Below, piece by piece: positions 32,900 through 45,448 of a stretch of DNA of 64,000 bases. The translations under genes and the position numbers were made by a program. Where the stretch lies: NCBI GenBank assembly GCA_012064385.1, contig QRDG01000140.1, positions 2,515,121-2,579,120 of the forward strand. The letters are read 5' to 3'. A model generated the notes under the pieces. That model was not told the DNA's origin. It saw only the letters and a program-made list of their open reading frames with translations, and did no database searches. The first letter of the stretch is position 1. Every line of letters begins with the position of its first letter. The DNA is from Puccinellia tenuiflora. Taxonomy: Eukaryota; Streptophyta; Magnoliopsida; Poales; Poaceae.

Positions 32900-35771
32900 T
32901 GTAACATCCCAAATTTCAAAAAATTGCATTTCATGCATATCACGGCATCTTTGTTGCATTTGTGCATTTGTGATTAATTATTTTTCCTAAAAACAGAAAT
33001 ATTTTTATTAATTTTTTTTATAAGAAAATGCCAATAAAGGCCATTTTTAATGCCAGTGGCAAACTTGTAAATAAAAAGTATTCAAAATATTTTGCAAATA
33101 AGTTATTCTGGTAAATATTTTAATTACAAGTTTTTACAATTTTATTTCATAATTTTTGGGCTTTTATTTTAAAAGTTATTAGCAATTTCAGAAAAAGGTT
33201 TAAATCAAAAAAAAATGATGACGTCACGCTGACGTCATCCGACCTTCCTCCTCCTACCGGTGGCCATTCATGGCCGAAACCCCCCACTCACATCCCACTC
33301 GAATCCGGCTTAATGCCGCACTCCCCCTCCCTCCCACGATGCCCCTCTAAATCCCCACCACCTCCTCTCCCTTTTGCCCCATTCCCCTCCACCCGAGAGC
33401 CACCAGGCCGCCCATACTCGAGCCCGCCGTTCTGCCTCTGTCCGCCGCCGTCGACCACAGTTTCCGGCCAACTCCGGCATCCCCGTACCCTCTCGCCATC
33501 CCCTTTCTCTCTATCTCTTTGTCGCGCACCGGTTTGACACCTTTTGGTGCCGCTTTGTTCCCCAGATCAACGAGGACAACCACGACCACGTTCGGGCCGC
33601 CGCCTCCTCCAACTCCGGTGAGGAATTCAAGGAGCACCGGAGCACCCCGACACCGACGACCTCACCACCACACCCACCTCGACCTCCTGCTCATTGTGGT
33701 ATGCGCCGCTCTCCCTCTCTCCCTCCGGTTGCGCCGGAACGACCGTGCCGGGCCGCCGCCGCGCGGGCTAGGTTTCCGGCCAGCCGCGCCGCTCGACCCA
33801 GGCCGATCCATTTCGGGCCGCTGGATCTTGATCCGACGGCCTCGTTTTTATGTTTTTACCGAACCGGTACGGGCCAATCAGAAGCGGCCACGTCGCCCTA
33901 TTCTTTTTCTGTTTTCTGTTTTAGGCAGAAAATCATCCAAACTTGTAAAATTCATATCTCCTAAACCACAAATCCAAATTTAGTGATTTTGATGTCTACG
34001 GATTGAGAAAAATGAGTAGAATCTAGTGGTATAGGTTTTGTTAATTTTTGTGTTGTGCATAAACTTGTTATTTGCAGATTGTGTATTAACTTGTTTAGGC
34101 TATAAAATGAGTTTTACAAATCCAATTTGAGTGATTCAAATTGCAGAGGCTTTGTAATGATGTCCTCTGTCCAGTAGCATGTTCATCATATTTTATTAAA
34201 ATGTTTTTATGCAGAAACTTTAGAATTGGTGAGTTTGCACTTATTTGAGTGTTTTAGAATTACTCCTATTAAGTAAATTAATAAAAAATTGATTTGTGGC
34301 ATCATGCATATAGCACAACCAGAAAACAGAAATTAACCTTATATTTGTGCTGTTGTAAAATTTTGCATATTCATGCATGGCATAATTTTTGTATTGTCAC
34401 TTGTGTGAATTTTGAATGTTTATTTGTGTGTTTTGTATTTTTGTTAGATTATTCGGAGGGAACCGAAGACTTTTGCAACTACTACTCCTGCCACTCTTGT
34501 TGCCAAGGCAAGTGGCACACTTGCATATTTCTGTCCTATTATTTTGAATTATGCATATTGTAGTATTATTTGGAAAATTGCATGATAGGTTATTAGTATT
34601 TCTATGCTAAAAACTGTTTAGTATAGTTCCTCCTTTTTACTAGTTGGTCTAGATGCACCTATGATAACTTGGTAGAATTTTAGTCTTGCCACGCAAAATG
34701 TTGTTTTTGATAAAAGTAAAATAACTACTAAGTTGAAAGAACCTCCTGGGTGGATTTTGGTATTGCTTGGCGGTTGGAGTTGAGTGGCTGCTCGGGGCCA
34801 TGTCTATGGTTTTACCTGAGTATGTGCACTTATGGATGGCCACCCAGGGACAAAGAGATCAACGTTACTCCCTGTTTAGTTAGCTTCCAGTGCAGCCATT
34901 AGTCATATGGGCTCTGTCTTGATCAACTAAGTTGTGTGGACTCACCCCGGCTTGACAGGTGGTGGTAGAGGGTTGTAGGTGGAACATGTCAGGCCGGTAT
35001 GGGGTGGGAAAATGCTTCTAAAAGATCTCGTCTTAACCTTCTTCTTTTCCCTGAAGCACTAATGGAGTGTGAGGGATAGTTTGGGTTGGTTAAGTCTAGT
35101 GGTGAAAGTGCACAACCTCTGTAGAGTGTCAATCTAAGTACTTAGCCGTGTCCCCGGTTACGGACGATTCTGAGCAAGCTGGACGAGGATGTCAACGGAA
35201 GATCTCATCACTCTAATTTCTCTAAGTAAAATTTTGAAGGGTGAACAAGGGTAGTTGAGACAATGGTTGTCATACCATACTTGTCTCGTTTAGATGAAAA
35301 AGTTTTATAAAGAGTTAGGAAAAAGTTGGCTTTCTGCAAAATAGCCTTCAAACTCCACCAAGCCAAATATGCATATAGGTTACTAGAGTTGTTCCAATAT
35401 GAGTCCACAAAGTGTCACTTGCTAGTTCCATTTTATATGGTTCTGACCCACCTTGTTGATATCTTTTATCAGGTTGTTCTGATGAAGAGTGTGGTGCGTT
35501 AAGGGTTTCGAGTCTCAACCGACATGCTCGCCTGTGGCTGCATGAAGATGATGAAGGCTCCATGAATAATGTTATTTCCGCTGTGTACTCTTTGAGCTAG
35601 CCTTGAGCTATGCAAGTTGTAATGGATATTTTCCTAAGTACTTGGATCATTCGTCTAATAATTGATGCACTGTTGTGATATTCATCTTAACTGTGTGTGC
35701 AAATGATTCGATCCAGGGATTTGCACTATACACAGGGATCGTGCCTATATTTTAAGTGCAGGTCCGCTACA
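32900..35771 (+). repeat. 3' LTR of element B (2872 bp)
   Basis: It starts TGTAACATCCC and ends GGTCCGCTACA, then TGTCA. It retains about 57 bp near 35405-35460 that the 5' LTR lacks and has scattered substitutions. Confidence 0.95.
34448..34507 (+). other. Conserved exon-like block in the B 3' LTR
   Basis: A second copy of the 60-bp block with the same GTTAG and AAG/GCAAG edges. Confidence 0.45.
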
Positions 35772-35776
35772 TGTCA

Positions 35777-37475
35777 CTACGTGCAGTGTCTCTTAGACGG
35801 TAGAGTCATTTTACCGAATGTCTATACGTGCAATATGGTCACTTTGTAAAGACATTAGGTTGTGTATCTACACATTTAGAGGCACTTTAAAGATACACTT
35901 GGAATATGAATCTATAGGTATAGGGGCACTTTCATGCAGCATTTTAACTTGTCTCTAAACATCAATAGACATTTTTGGTGTGGCAATATCTCTAGAAATG
36001 TAGAGACGTGTAAGCGAGGCGTTTATTCGGTCTTCTTTTCTAGAAACATTTCTATGGTAAATGTAGAGGCATCTTTGCATGTCCCGAGAGAGAAAATCAT
36101 GGAGGCACTATTTTATGTCTTTCCTAAGATAAAAGATGGTTACTCTCTAAAAGAGAGAAACTATCAAGATTCAATAACAACATAATACGTATACAAAATA
36201 CTATTATGACATAGGAACAACATATAACTGGATCCTCATTCATAGCAACTGTCAATAGAGATACACTGAGATTTCACTAATTGCAAATAAAAAATTGAGT
36301 ATTAAACATAAACATTGGCACGGGCGTGTGTAAGCTAGATGCTCAAGAAACAAGAAATGGAAAAAAATGCACAAATAACAACCTCCCTTGCAGGACAACA
36401 TCACAAAACCCAAAAAGCAATAGTCTAGAATTATACACACCTCTAGACCATAAGACAAGCACTATAAAGTTCCCTTCCGAGCTACTGTCGCCAGCCACCA
36501 TATGGAGTAAAATACAAAGACCCTGCAATCATCAAACCAGTGTAACTTCAGTCTAATGAGCAAGATGATACAGGAGTGATGTATTCCTCCTATCATAGAT
36601 TCAAACCTTTGGTCAAGCATAAGAAGATTTCTAACAGACACCACATGAACCATAGAAACATCAGCAAGTTGATTGGACTTAGATCACACATGATAAAAGA
36701 CAGCAGGAGTTTTATAAAAATTCCAACAAAAGAGGAACAAGAAGTATATCCCACCTACCTAATGAAGCAGACTATGAACAATCTAATTTTGTGAACTATC
36801 CAGAACTCTTTCCTCAATCTAACAAGATCTTGTATGCATGCTACAGTGGAATATACCTGCAATGAAGAACATCATAGGATTTCAGGTTCAGTAAGTTGTG
36901 ATGTAGCTATTCAAACTAAAGAAGCCAGCAAAAGGATTTAACAATTCTAATTACACATGGAATAATACTTATTCTGTTTCGGGCATACATTTACTCCCTA
37001 AACAAAAAATTCAACTTGCTTTTCAGTTTAGTTACAGTCTTATGTTACTCTGCTACAGGAGTCAAAGTGGAAGAAAGAAACAAACAAGAATGTTGAACTG
37101 AAACTGATTTGTGTTTTTGTGAGCTTAACTGCAGTAACATGATAACTGAAAATGAGGTCAAATAGACATGAAATTTTGCATCTAAACCTTTTGACAGTGC
37201 ACATGGATTTGCGAAGAAAAAAGTTGCATTGACCAACACAGTACTGGTGATTGGGATTGTATCTGTGAAGTGTGAACCACCTCCTATTCTAGGATAACCA
37301 TAGAACAAGAAATTCTTACATTATACACACAAAAATCTAGGATACAGATGTACTTGCACGCTAACAACAGATCTTCAGTGTTGAATATGTAAAATCTAGG
37401 CTTAAAGCTATATGTCTCCCTAGAGTTTTATTCTTGGGATTAGTAGCAACGAAGAGTGAGAGCGAGAGCACCCAC
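35777..37475. other. Element G interior, left block shared with element F
   Basis: Positions 35777-36600 align with 56225-57060 of F, including GTGTCTCTTAGAC, the TAGAGGCACTT repeats and a stretch around GGACAACAGCACA/GGACAACATCACA. Beyond 36600 the two elements diverge. I see no supported gene between 36600 and 37475. Confidence 0.65.
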
Positions 37476-37559
37476 CGACAGTCGAAGCCGGAGAAGCTCC
37501 TGCATGGTTGCCGACCTGATCCTGGAGTCCAGGTAGAAGAGTCCTAGCAGCACCCCAAC
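37476..37559 (-). pseudogene. Captured exon-like segment in CACTA G
   Basis: An 84-bp (28-codon) segment on the minus strand is bounded by TTTAGATTTCAG on its 5' side and a GTGGGTGC donor on its 3' side. One frame reads VGVLLGLFYLDSRIRS then ATMQELLRLRLS with no stop. The length divisible by three, the canonical splice edges and the higher GC content than the flanks suggest a host-gene exon carried by the transposon. I do not recognise the gene. Confidence 0.4.
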
Positions 37560-37639
37560 CTGAAATCTAAAAACAGAGAGACAATTAGAGAATATGGGCT
37601 GTAACTAAAGGGGAAATTAGAGGAATAGATTCAGCAAAT

Positions 37640-38130
37640 AGGAGTTATTCATGAATCATGAGCCAGTAGCCACCATTAACCGAGCAGCGATAGAGCAACA
37701 CCATCCCTTCATTCAAGGTCAGGTCCAAGAACGACATCTGACCGTGCAGCGACCGGCCCGGCCTCCACGGCTTGCCACCGCTCCACAACGGGCTCGGTAT
37801 CCTGGACCTGAATCGACTGCTCTCTCCATCAGCGACGTCGGAGAAGCAGCTGGAGCCCTGGGAGTCGAGGGTCGTCTCGGCGCCCTAACCGCAGCCCTCA
37901 GAGCGGATGCGTGGCGCCTCGTCGTGCTAGAGGGGCAGGGTCCCCACGACGAGGAGGAGGATGGTGCGCCGGGGAATATAGACGAAGGAGTGAGAGGAAG
38001 GCACCGGCCTCAGGGTAGGATCTGGAGCAGATCGGTCGCCGGACGTTTCTCAGGTGGGGATCTGGAGAGGGACGAGAGAAAGGGAAGAGGATTATGTGGT
38101 AGTGGAGACGTGTGATAGGATATGGTTGGA
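37640..38130 (-). pseudogene. GC-rich gene-start-like fragment in CACTA G
   Basis: About 490 bp of GC-rich sequence abruptly borders AT-rich DNA on both sides. It lies upstream, on the minus strand, of the exon-like segment at 37476-37559, so the two may be first and second exons of one captured gene. No frame spans the island without a stop on the minus strand. An open plus-strand frame (37651-38115) has no recognisable domain. Function unknown. Confidence 0.35.
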
Positions 38131-38811
38131 GGAAATTCCGGACCAAGTTTTTCAACCATGCGCGCGTACACTCTCCCGCCATGGAGTTAGAAATTTTCGA
38201 TTCGTCTCAAAGTATTTTGTTGCCGAGTTTACATGAAAAACACTCGTTAACAATATTTTTTTGTTTTTATTTATTTTATGAAGCAAGTTTATACATGATA
38301 ATAGAAGTTTTTTTATAAACTATGTCAAAACCCATATTTATTATTTTTCTTAACAATTAATACATAAAAAAGAACTAAACACAGTTGTAATTTAAATTTA
38401 AATTATTTTCGAGAAATCATCGCAAACTATGAAAGTAGCTATAAATCAAGAAAATTCTTATAACTAGGGATTGGCCATCCAATATGGTCTATTTTGCATG
38501 TAAAATGACTCTACCAATAAGAAATTCTTGTCTCTCATAATAACTTTACAAAGGTGGTAAGAGACATTGGGAAGAGTGCCTCGAATGAGATGTCTCTATT
38601 GTTGAGGCAATCTAAAAAATGCCTCATATAATGTCTTTACATGCAGACAAAGAGACATTTGGAGGATGTCTCTAGACATATGTCTCTACTGCTAAGGCAT
38701 TATCTAAAGTGTCTCTCTTAATGCCTCTACGGCAAACTGGATTAGGATTTAAGAGACATACTGAAAAGTGCCTCTAGAACAATGTCTCTAATGCATGTTT
38801 TTGTTGTAGTG

Positions 38812-39310
38812 GGGTGGAGCCCTCCGGAGGTGGATTCCGGCGGCGTTTCCCCCCTCCGATCTTCTCCGGCGGCAGCCTTCTGTCTCTCTGTTTCTGGTTT
38901 TGTGTTCTCCGCCGCCTCCTTTTGGAAAACGTCGGGGGCTCTTTATATAGTGTTTTAGGTCACGAGGAAGTTTTAGGAAGAAGGATCATCGCAAACGGGG
39001 CCACGAGGGCAAAAGAGGTGGCCCCACGCGGCCAGGTACAGGGGCCGCGTGGGGCACCCTCTTTTGCCCCTCCGGCCTCCGTTTGCTTGCTTCCTTCGCT
39101 CCAAGGTCTTCCTCCTTCCAAAAAAATGATCCCCGTAAACTTACAGCTCATTATGACGTCGTTAAGGCCCTGAAATAAATAAGAAAAGAAATAGGGGTTT
39201 TCTGCCTGCGCAGGATTAATTCCATAGATAGGGGAAATCATTATTAATTACCAAAAATCATTAAATAACAGTAATATACCCCTTATATGATGCAAATATG
39301 AATGGAAAAC
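38812..39310 (-). repeat. Element E 5' LTR, part 2
   Basis: It continues the E LTR after CACTA G and runs to element C. It contains GGAGCCCTCCGGAGGTGG and a TATA-like box. The last five bases, AAAAC, are the left target duplication of C. Confidence 0.72.
38941..38950 (-). promoter_or_regulatory. TATA-like box in the E LTR
   Basis: The minus strand reads CTATATAAAG, a strong TATA match at a plausible promoter position in the E LTR. It is now separated from the E primer site by elements G and B. Confidence 0.55.
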
Positions 39311-40412
39311 TGTAGCGGCCCGACCCCAGAACTATAGAGTGAAGCATTGTACAACCGGTCATGCTACACAATCGAAGGTTACTGGGTTTACCAATCCCAG
39401 GCCAAAACCTTTGGCAGGTGTGCTCGGAATGGATCATCGACACACAACACCTCGATCTTGTCATAAACTCAGACATCGCTATCACGTATAATTAAGAGAC
39501 CGAAACTTGTGGAACAACTGGCACATCACAGACTCTACGACACAAAGAAATCATAGAGCAACTCATATAATTGAGAAAGATACAAATGACACATCAGAGG
39601 TCACAGACCCATCATTACACAAGCGGAAGCAAATATAGTTGTCTAAACAACAAGATCCAAATTATGGCCTAAGAGGCCTACACATAAACATAACCCATGC
39701 CAACTTGTTCCGTCGTCCCAAGCTGCCACCTGGGAACCCCAGACTACTCGTCGATGTCAACGTAGAACCCACCTTCCAGTTCGGTGACGTCCTCCTCTGA
39801 AACAAGTAATAATCAACAAAGCAAGGCTGAGTACGACGTACTCGCAAGAATTAGTAGGGCGATATAGGCCCGATGCTGTTTGGCTTCAAAGCTATATAGT
39901 AGTTGTTTTGCATAAAGCTAGTTTTTATCCTTCCGAAGACTAAGACTCATGGCATCGACTACTCAGAGGTTTTTCATAAGGGGATAAGATAGTAAATTTT
40001 TCTTCTTCGGTCCCCATGGAACCTACATCATTCAGAATCACCACTTATCTTTCACCAAGGCACTCCCTCGAATCTCCCTCGAGGAAATGAACATTTTATC
40101 ACACGTTGATTATGCAACCTCTAGCTGCCATTTAATTAAGGTTCAGGTTTTCTATGATCTTATCGTCTATTTCCAGGTTGTCCATAACCGTGGACACGGC
40201 TTTTCGAAAAGATTAAACCCTGCAGGGGTGTACTGTTTTTAGCCATCGGTACCGTCCGACCCCTTGCCTACGCAATTAGCTCTCTTCCGGGGAAAGCCGG
40301 CAGGGCGGGCGTGGTTAAACCTTTACAAAGCGTGAGACTATCCAAGGGTCATTGTGACGACATGACAAGTTCAGCGCCTATTTCAACACCCTGCCCCATC
40401 GCCACTCCTATC

Positions 40413-40414
40413 AC

Positions 40415-40448
<34 letters not shown>
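40413..40448. repeat. ATC microsatellite in the C 3' LTR
   Basis: About eleven tandem ATC units. The 5' LTR has only about four to five at 48890-48902, so the array changed after insertion. Confidence 0.85.
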
Positions 40449-40995
40449 TTTTTCATCACCAGTCACACACTCGCAAATGGAAATCGCAAACTAGAGAACC
40501 CTTGGATACGCCCGCACAAATTATTCGGTTAAAGGGGGTTCCATATGCCCCCACCGTTGGAAGCACGCTCGTCTTGGTTCAAGAGGTAAAGAACTCTTAG
40601 CCTAGGCGGCAAGAATGAGGAAAAACACCAACAACCTTGTTGGCAACTCATCCAAGCCTTTTAGCAAGTATTTATGTATCACAACTCCACCAATGTCCGA
40701 TCATTCAAACCACTTCACAATTATAGAAATTATTCAACGGACAACTTAAGCATTCGACTAAGCATGACTAAGCATATCTAAGCATAACATACATCAGATA
40801 TGATTTATCTCAGGCCAACACATCAAGCTATGGTTCATCGGTAGGGAAACATAGTAGTGGTTCAGGGAGCATGCAAGTTGTAGGAATTCTATCCACTGAA
40901 CAAAGTTGTTGCTAGAATCGGACGCAATATTATGGTGGATAAAATACTTGTACTAATAGGGTGAGATATGCCAAGAAGGTTAGGTTAGCTCTTGC

Positions 40996-41058
40996 CTTGT
41001 TGATAAAGATGGTCGCAATGGTTGTCGAGGTATTGTGGTGGAACCTCGACTCCTGAAT
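40996..41058 (-). other. Conserved exon-like block in the C 3' LTR
   Basis: On the minus strand a 63-bp block follows CCGTTAG and ends CAACAAG before GCAAGAGC. One frame reads DSGVEVPPQYLDNH and ends QQGKS then stop, alignable with the element A block. Confidence 0.45.
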
Positions 41059-43418
41059 CTAACGGAACACCAACAACAACAAGAGACGAAATAAATAACT
41101 CGAATACAAGGTGCAATGCACAATCATGATGAGATGGTCATATTATGCACTGAAAATGTATTGGGCATGTCCCACAAGTTAAATGGAACCCCTAAAATAA
41201 ATATTGCAATAAACGGGTTAAAACTCCACATTTAACTTAGTGAATTAGGTAATTATCTAAAATGTCCAGTACTGAAATTGAGGTATATATGCATGAAAAT
41301 GACATTATTAGATAGGTATTAATCCACTAATCATTTTGGTATATCATTTGCAATTTTTGAGTTAATATTTAACAAGTTATGACATTTCCAATAATTGATT
41401 TAATTCCGCCATTTTATTTATTTTTAATAAACAGCACCAAAATTAAATCTACAACTCTCTAAAAAGACATAAACTTGTAGTGGGTTGCTTACTGAACAAT
41501 TTGAGCTATTATTCATAATTTTTGAGTAAACAAAACTCAAGTTGTTGATTTTCCTAGAATTGGAATTAAATCTGTCATTTTAATAATTTTAATTAAACAA
41601 AAATTTAAATGTTCATTATTGCATGGAAATGGAACTAACATTTAGATGTTATTTTCCTGAACATTTTGAGATCTTGTTAATAATTTTTGGATCAAAATTC
41701 ATAAAGTTATGAATTTTATAAATTACATCTATATTCTCTCATTTTATTTTATTTAATTAAAACAGGCAATTTAAATTTAACCAAAAATCCAACTAATGGC
41801 ACTAACATTTAGAGTTTATTTAGCTGAGCATTTTGACATATTATTTACATTTTTCTGAATTATAAAACTCTAGATATGAATTTCCAAAAATTTGAATAAC
41901 TCATAGATGATTTGCATTTCACATTTAATTTTCAATTTCAAAAATTCATTTGCATGTGGGAGTTGCATATTTGAACAGGTTATGAAATTCTAAACATTTT
42001 GATAGCTCACTCATGATTTTTGGATCTACCAATTAAAAGATATTACATTTTCTAGTTTCTGTTATTTTCTGAAATTCACAAAAGGATGAACAATGATGCA
42101 AGCATGACGTCATCTGGAGGGTTGCGGCTCTGTCGATCATCAATTCGTCCGAAAACAGTGAAATTGGCCACGGGCACCTTGCCTACGAGCTAGAGGGGAT
42201 GGAGGCGAGTCGGGGGGAGCGGAGGGAATGACCAAATGGTCACCGGAGGCTCGCCGGTGACCATGGACAGCGGCGGTCGGCGGCCTCTCGCACGGAGGCG
42301 AGGATGCAGAGGGGGAGGGGGAAGAGGGAGTGGTCCAGGAGGTGCGCAAGCTCACCACGAGCACGTGGCCATGGTTGGAGTCGGCGGGGGAGGGCCGACG
42401 GCGGCGTGATGATGCTAGAATGGCGGCGGTCGGCGCGGGAGGAGAACGCTCGATTCCGCCGGTCTAGTGCTTCCCGACCAGCAGCACCTGGTCAAGCAGA
42501 GGGAGGAGGTCGAGGAGGAGCTCGTGGCGGTGCTGGCTAGCTCCGGGGTGGCCGGAGGCGACGGCAAGGTGCGGCGGCCGGAGGCGGGAATGGCGGCTGC
42601 AGAGCTCGGCTAGGGTTAGGTTTTCAGCAGGGGAGAGAGGGAGGAGTGAGGGAGCTAGGGCAGCGGTGGAGCTTCTTATCCACCCAGGGAGTGCGGGAGC
42701 GAGCTGGTGCATCGAGGACGGTGGCGAGCGCTCGGTCGCTACAGCCATGGTGTCGCTACAGCGCCGGGACGATGGCACTTTGCGGATAACCCCCTGCCTA
42801 CCTTTTCCTTTTCTGTTTTTATTTCTTTAAATGAAACAGCAGCCTTTTCTATTTAATTTAGGCACCAAAACACTTCTAAAAATTATGTAAATATTCATGG
42901 AGGCTCAGAAGGATATAAGTGATCTCACCATATTTTTGATTTGAATTTTTGGAAAGGTTTAATTGGTTTCAAATTCAAAGTTGATTTGCAACTATTTGAA
43001 GTTCTCATTTTTAATTGAGGCCCTTAAACCTTTTTATAAAATCTAGAAAAATTCACAGAGCCAATATATATTATTTGGAACCTGTGATAAAATTTGCAGC
43101 CCATTTTAAAAACATTTCATGTGTTAACATTTCAGAAATTGCTCTCTTGCAATTTGGCTTTAATTAAATATTTGCATTTTCAAATGTATTTAAATTTGGC
43201 AACAATTATATTTGTATTTGTTTGGAACTTCCTGGACAAATATGAGAATTTGAAATGAGATCTGATCACTATTTAGGTCATCACATTTGGTTTCCCAATT
43301 GTTGCCCCCTTGTTATTTCATGTGAGGCAATTATAATGATGGATGCCATGATGCACTTGAGTTGCAAAACGTGAAAAATTTACTCATGTTTTCAGGTACC
43401 AAAAGTGGGGCTGTTACA

Positions 43419-43432
43419 ACTCTACCCCCCTT
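43419..43432 (-). other. Polypurine tract of element C
   Basis: The minus strand reads AAGGGGGGTAGAGT directly before the 3' LTR. Confidence 0.82.
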
Positions 43433-43454
43433 ACAAGAATCTCGTCCCGAGATT

Positions 43455-43930
43455 CTAGGCTTGAGTGAAGAAGGCGGGGTATTCCTGACGAAGACTAGTT
43501 TCGCGTTCCCAGGTTGCTTCTTCTTCAGAATGGTTAGACCACTGGATTTTTAGGAACTTGATGGTTTGATTACGAGTTTTCCTTTCCGCTTCATCCAAGA
43601 GACGGACAGGATGCTCACGGTAAGTCAGATCTTCCTGAAGGTCCAACTCTTCATGGTTAACCCCACGAGCAGGATCTTGAAACAACGACGGAGCTGGGAG
43701 ACATGGAACACATCATGCACATCCAGGAAATTTTATGGAAGCTCGAGTTGATAAGAGAGATCTCCTCGCTTGGCTAGAATGGTGAAGGGACCAACGAAAC
43801 GAGGTGCCAATTTTCCCTTGATCCCGAAACGACGAACGCCTCGAAGGGGAGAGACTCGAAGGTAGGCTTTGTCACCAATTTCATAGTGAACCTCCTGATG
43901 ATGCTTGTCATAGTAGTTTTTCTGCCTGGA
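43455..43930 (-). pseudogene. Element C integrase C-terminus and chromodomain
   Basis: After a TAG at 43931-43933 the frame continues with the GPY/F region (KAYLRVSPLRGVRRFG), an in-frame TAA at 43733-43735 after LELP, then VFHVSQLRRCF and the chromodomain IKFLKIQWSNHSEEEATWE, ending FFTQA. Apart from the two stops it matches element A closely. Confidence 0.87.
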
Positions 43931-45448
43931 CTAAGCAATCTTGAGATTTTCCTGAATGATACGGACCTTCTCCTCAGCCTCATTGATCACATCAGGACCA
44001 AAGAATGGCCTTTCTCCGGTTTCAGACCAGTTTAGAGGAGTCCGACACTTCCGTCCATAGAGAACCTCAAAGGGGGCCATCTGCAGACTAGCCTGATAAC
44101 TGTTGTAGGAAAACTCGGCGAGGGGAAGGTACTTTTCCCAACCTTTACTAAAAGAGATGACACAGGCCCGAAGCATGTCTTCCAGAACTTGGTTTACTCG
44201 TTCAGTCTGACCATCGGTCTGAGGATGATAAGCCGTACTGAAGTTGAGGCGGGTACCCATAGCAGTTTGGAAACTCTGCCAGAACTTGGACACAAATAGG
44301 CTCCCACGATCCGAGATGATCCTCAGTGGAACCCCATACAAAGGAACAATCCGGGCCATATACAAGTCAGCAAGTTGGCTTGCTCGGATATCGTCACGAA
44401 CTGGAAGGAAGTGAGCGACTTTGGATAGACGATCAATGACTACCCAAATAGCGTTATTTCCCTTTTGAGACTTTGGGAATCCAGTGATGAAGTCCATGCC
44501 AATTTCATCCCATTTCCACTCAGGAATGGCTATAGGGCGAAGAGTACCAGCTGGCCTTTGATGTTCAGCCTTCACACGACGACAGACGTCGCATTCAGCA
44601 ACGTACTTGGCGACTTCCCGCTTCATGCGAGTCCACCAGAATCTGCTGCGGAGATCTTGGTACATCTTGGTACTGCCAGGGTGGATGGATATGGGAGAAT
44701 CATGAGCTTCTTGGAGTATCACCTCCTTCACAGCCCCACTCTTGGGCACCACTAGACGATCCTCAAAATAGACAGCTCTAGAGTCATCGATGGAGAAACA
44801 ATTAGCCTTTCCACTGGCGATATTCTTCTTGATCTTGTTGATGCCAGCATCCTGCAGCTGAGCTGCCTTGATCTCATCCTCAAGAGTGGACTTGATTTCC
44901 AAGTTTGCCAGAAATCCTGAGGGAACAAGATCTAGGTTCAAGCGGGCAAATTCCTCATGAAGAGCAGGTTGAGCCCTTTTGACCATCAAGGTATTGCAAT
45001 AAGACTTGCGGCTCAGAGCATCTACCACGACATTGGCCTTGCCAGGCTGATAGTTGAGGGTCACATCATAGTCCTTGATTAGTTCCAACCATCTTCTCTG
45101 CCTCAAGTTCAGATCCGGCTGGGTGAACAGGTACTTCATACTTTGATGATCAGAATAGATCTCACAACGGTTGCCCAACAGGTAGGGCCTCCATTGCTTC
45201 AGAGCATGTACCACGCTAGCAAGTTCTAGATCATGAGTTGGGTAGTTCTGCTCATGTGTTTTGAGTTGACGTGAAGCATAGGCGACAACATGGCCTTCTT
45301 GCATCAAAACACAGCCCAAACCTTAGAGAGAGGCATCACAATAGACAATAAAATCTTTATCGGTGTCAGGAAGGACAAGCACCGGGGTGGTAGTGAGTTT
45401 GACCTTGAGAATTTGGAAGCTCTCTTCGGCCTTGTCTGACCACACAAA
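43931..45448 (-). pseudogene. Element C RNase H and integrase core
   Basis: Between stops at 45449-45451 and 43931-43933, with another at 45323-45325, lie the end of RT, RNase H (YCDAS at the 45325 stop, then GLGCVLMQEG) and integrase. The integrase has an HHCC finger (HDSPISIHPG to CDVCRRVK), a DDE core with GMDFITGFP, ISDRGSLFVSKFW and DGQTERVNQ, and the PFEVLYGRKC segment. Catalytic residues are preserved. The stops replace codons that are Gln in the related frames (KIAQS, LQG, KQF), consistent with C-to-T change. Confidence 0.88.

Larger units (their letters stand above)
24389..35771 (+). mobile_element. Element B: nearly intact Tekay chromovirus (11383 bp)
   Basis: Complete LTRs (24389-27192 and 32900-35771), primer site, an extra ORF, a 1417-codon gag-pol frame and a polypurine tract, bounded by perfect TGTCA duplications (24384-24388 and 35772-35776). 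It sits in the left subterminal region of CACTA G. The interrupted sequence (AAGTGTCACTAC) is continuous in the sister element F. It is the best-preserved autonomous candidate here, except for a lesion before the chromodomain. Confidence 0.96.
24281..38811. mobile_element. Element G: non-autonomous CACTA transposon (about 3.1 kb without B)
   Basis: The left end is CACTACAAGAGAACTAGCCC and the right end TTTTTGTTGTAGTG, giving inverted CACTACAA termini. Both flanks carry repeats of GAGACA/TGTCTC motifs typical of subterminal arrays. The 3-bp duplication is imperfect: GGT on the left, GGG or GGT one base further on the right. No transposase is visible. The interior holds element B, a block shared with element F (35777-36600) and distinct cargo near the right end. 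Confidence 0.88.
39311..43418 (-). repeat. 3' LTR of element C (4108 bp)
   Basis: On the plus strand it starts TGTAGCGGCCC and ends GGGGCTGTTACA. A GC-rich island lies at about 42130-42780. Compared with the 5' LTR it carries a longer ATC run and scattered substitutions. Confidence 0.94.

Noticed and set aside
37651..38115. 154-codon plus-strand frame in G
   Set aside because: It is a GC-rich antisense frame over a probable captured gene start on the minus strand. No domain recognised.
42140..42778. GC-rich reading frames in the C LTRs (also 50741-51233)
   Set aside because: LTR sequence with frames on both strands and no domain.
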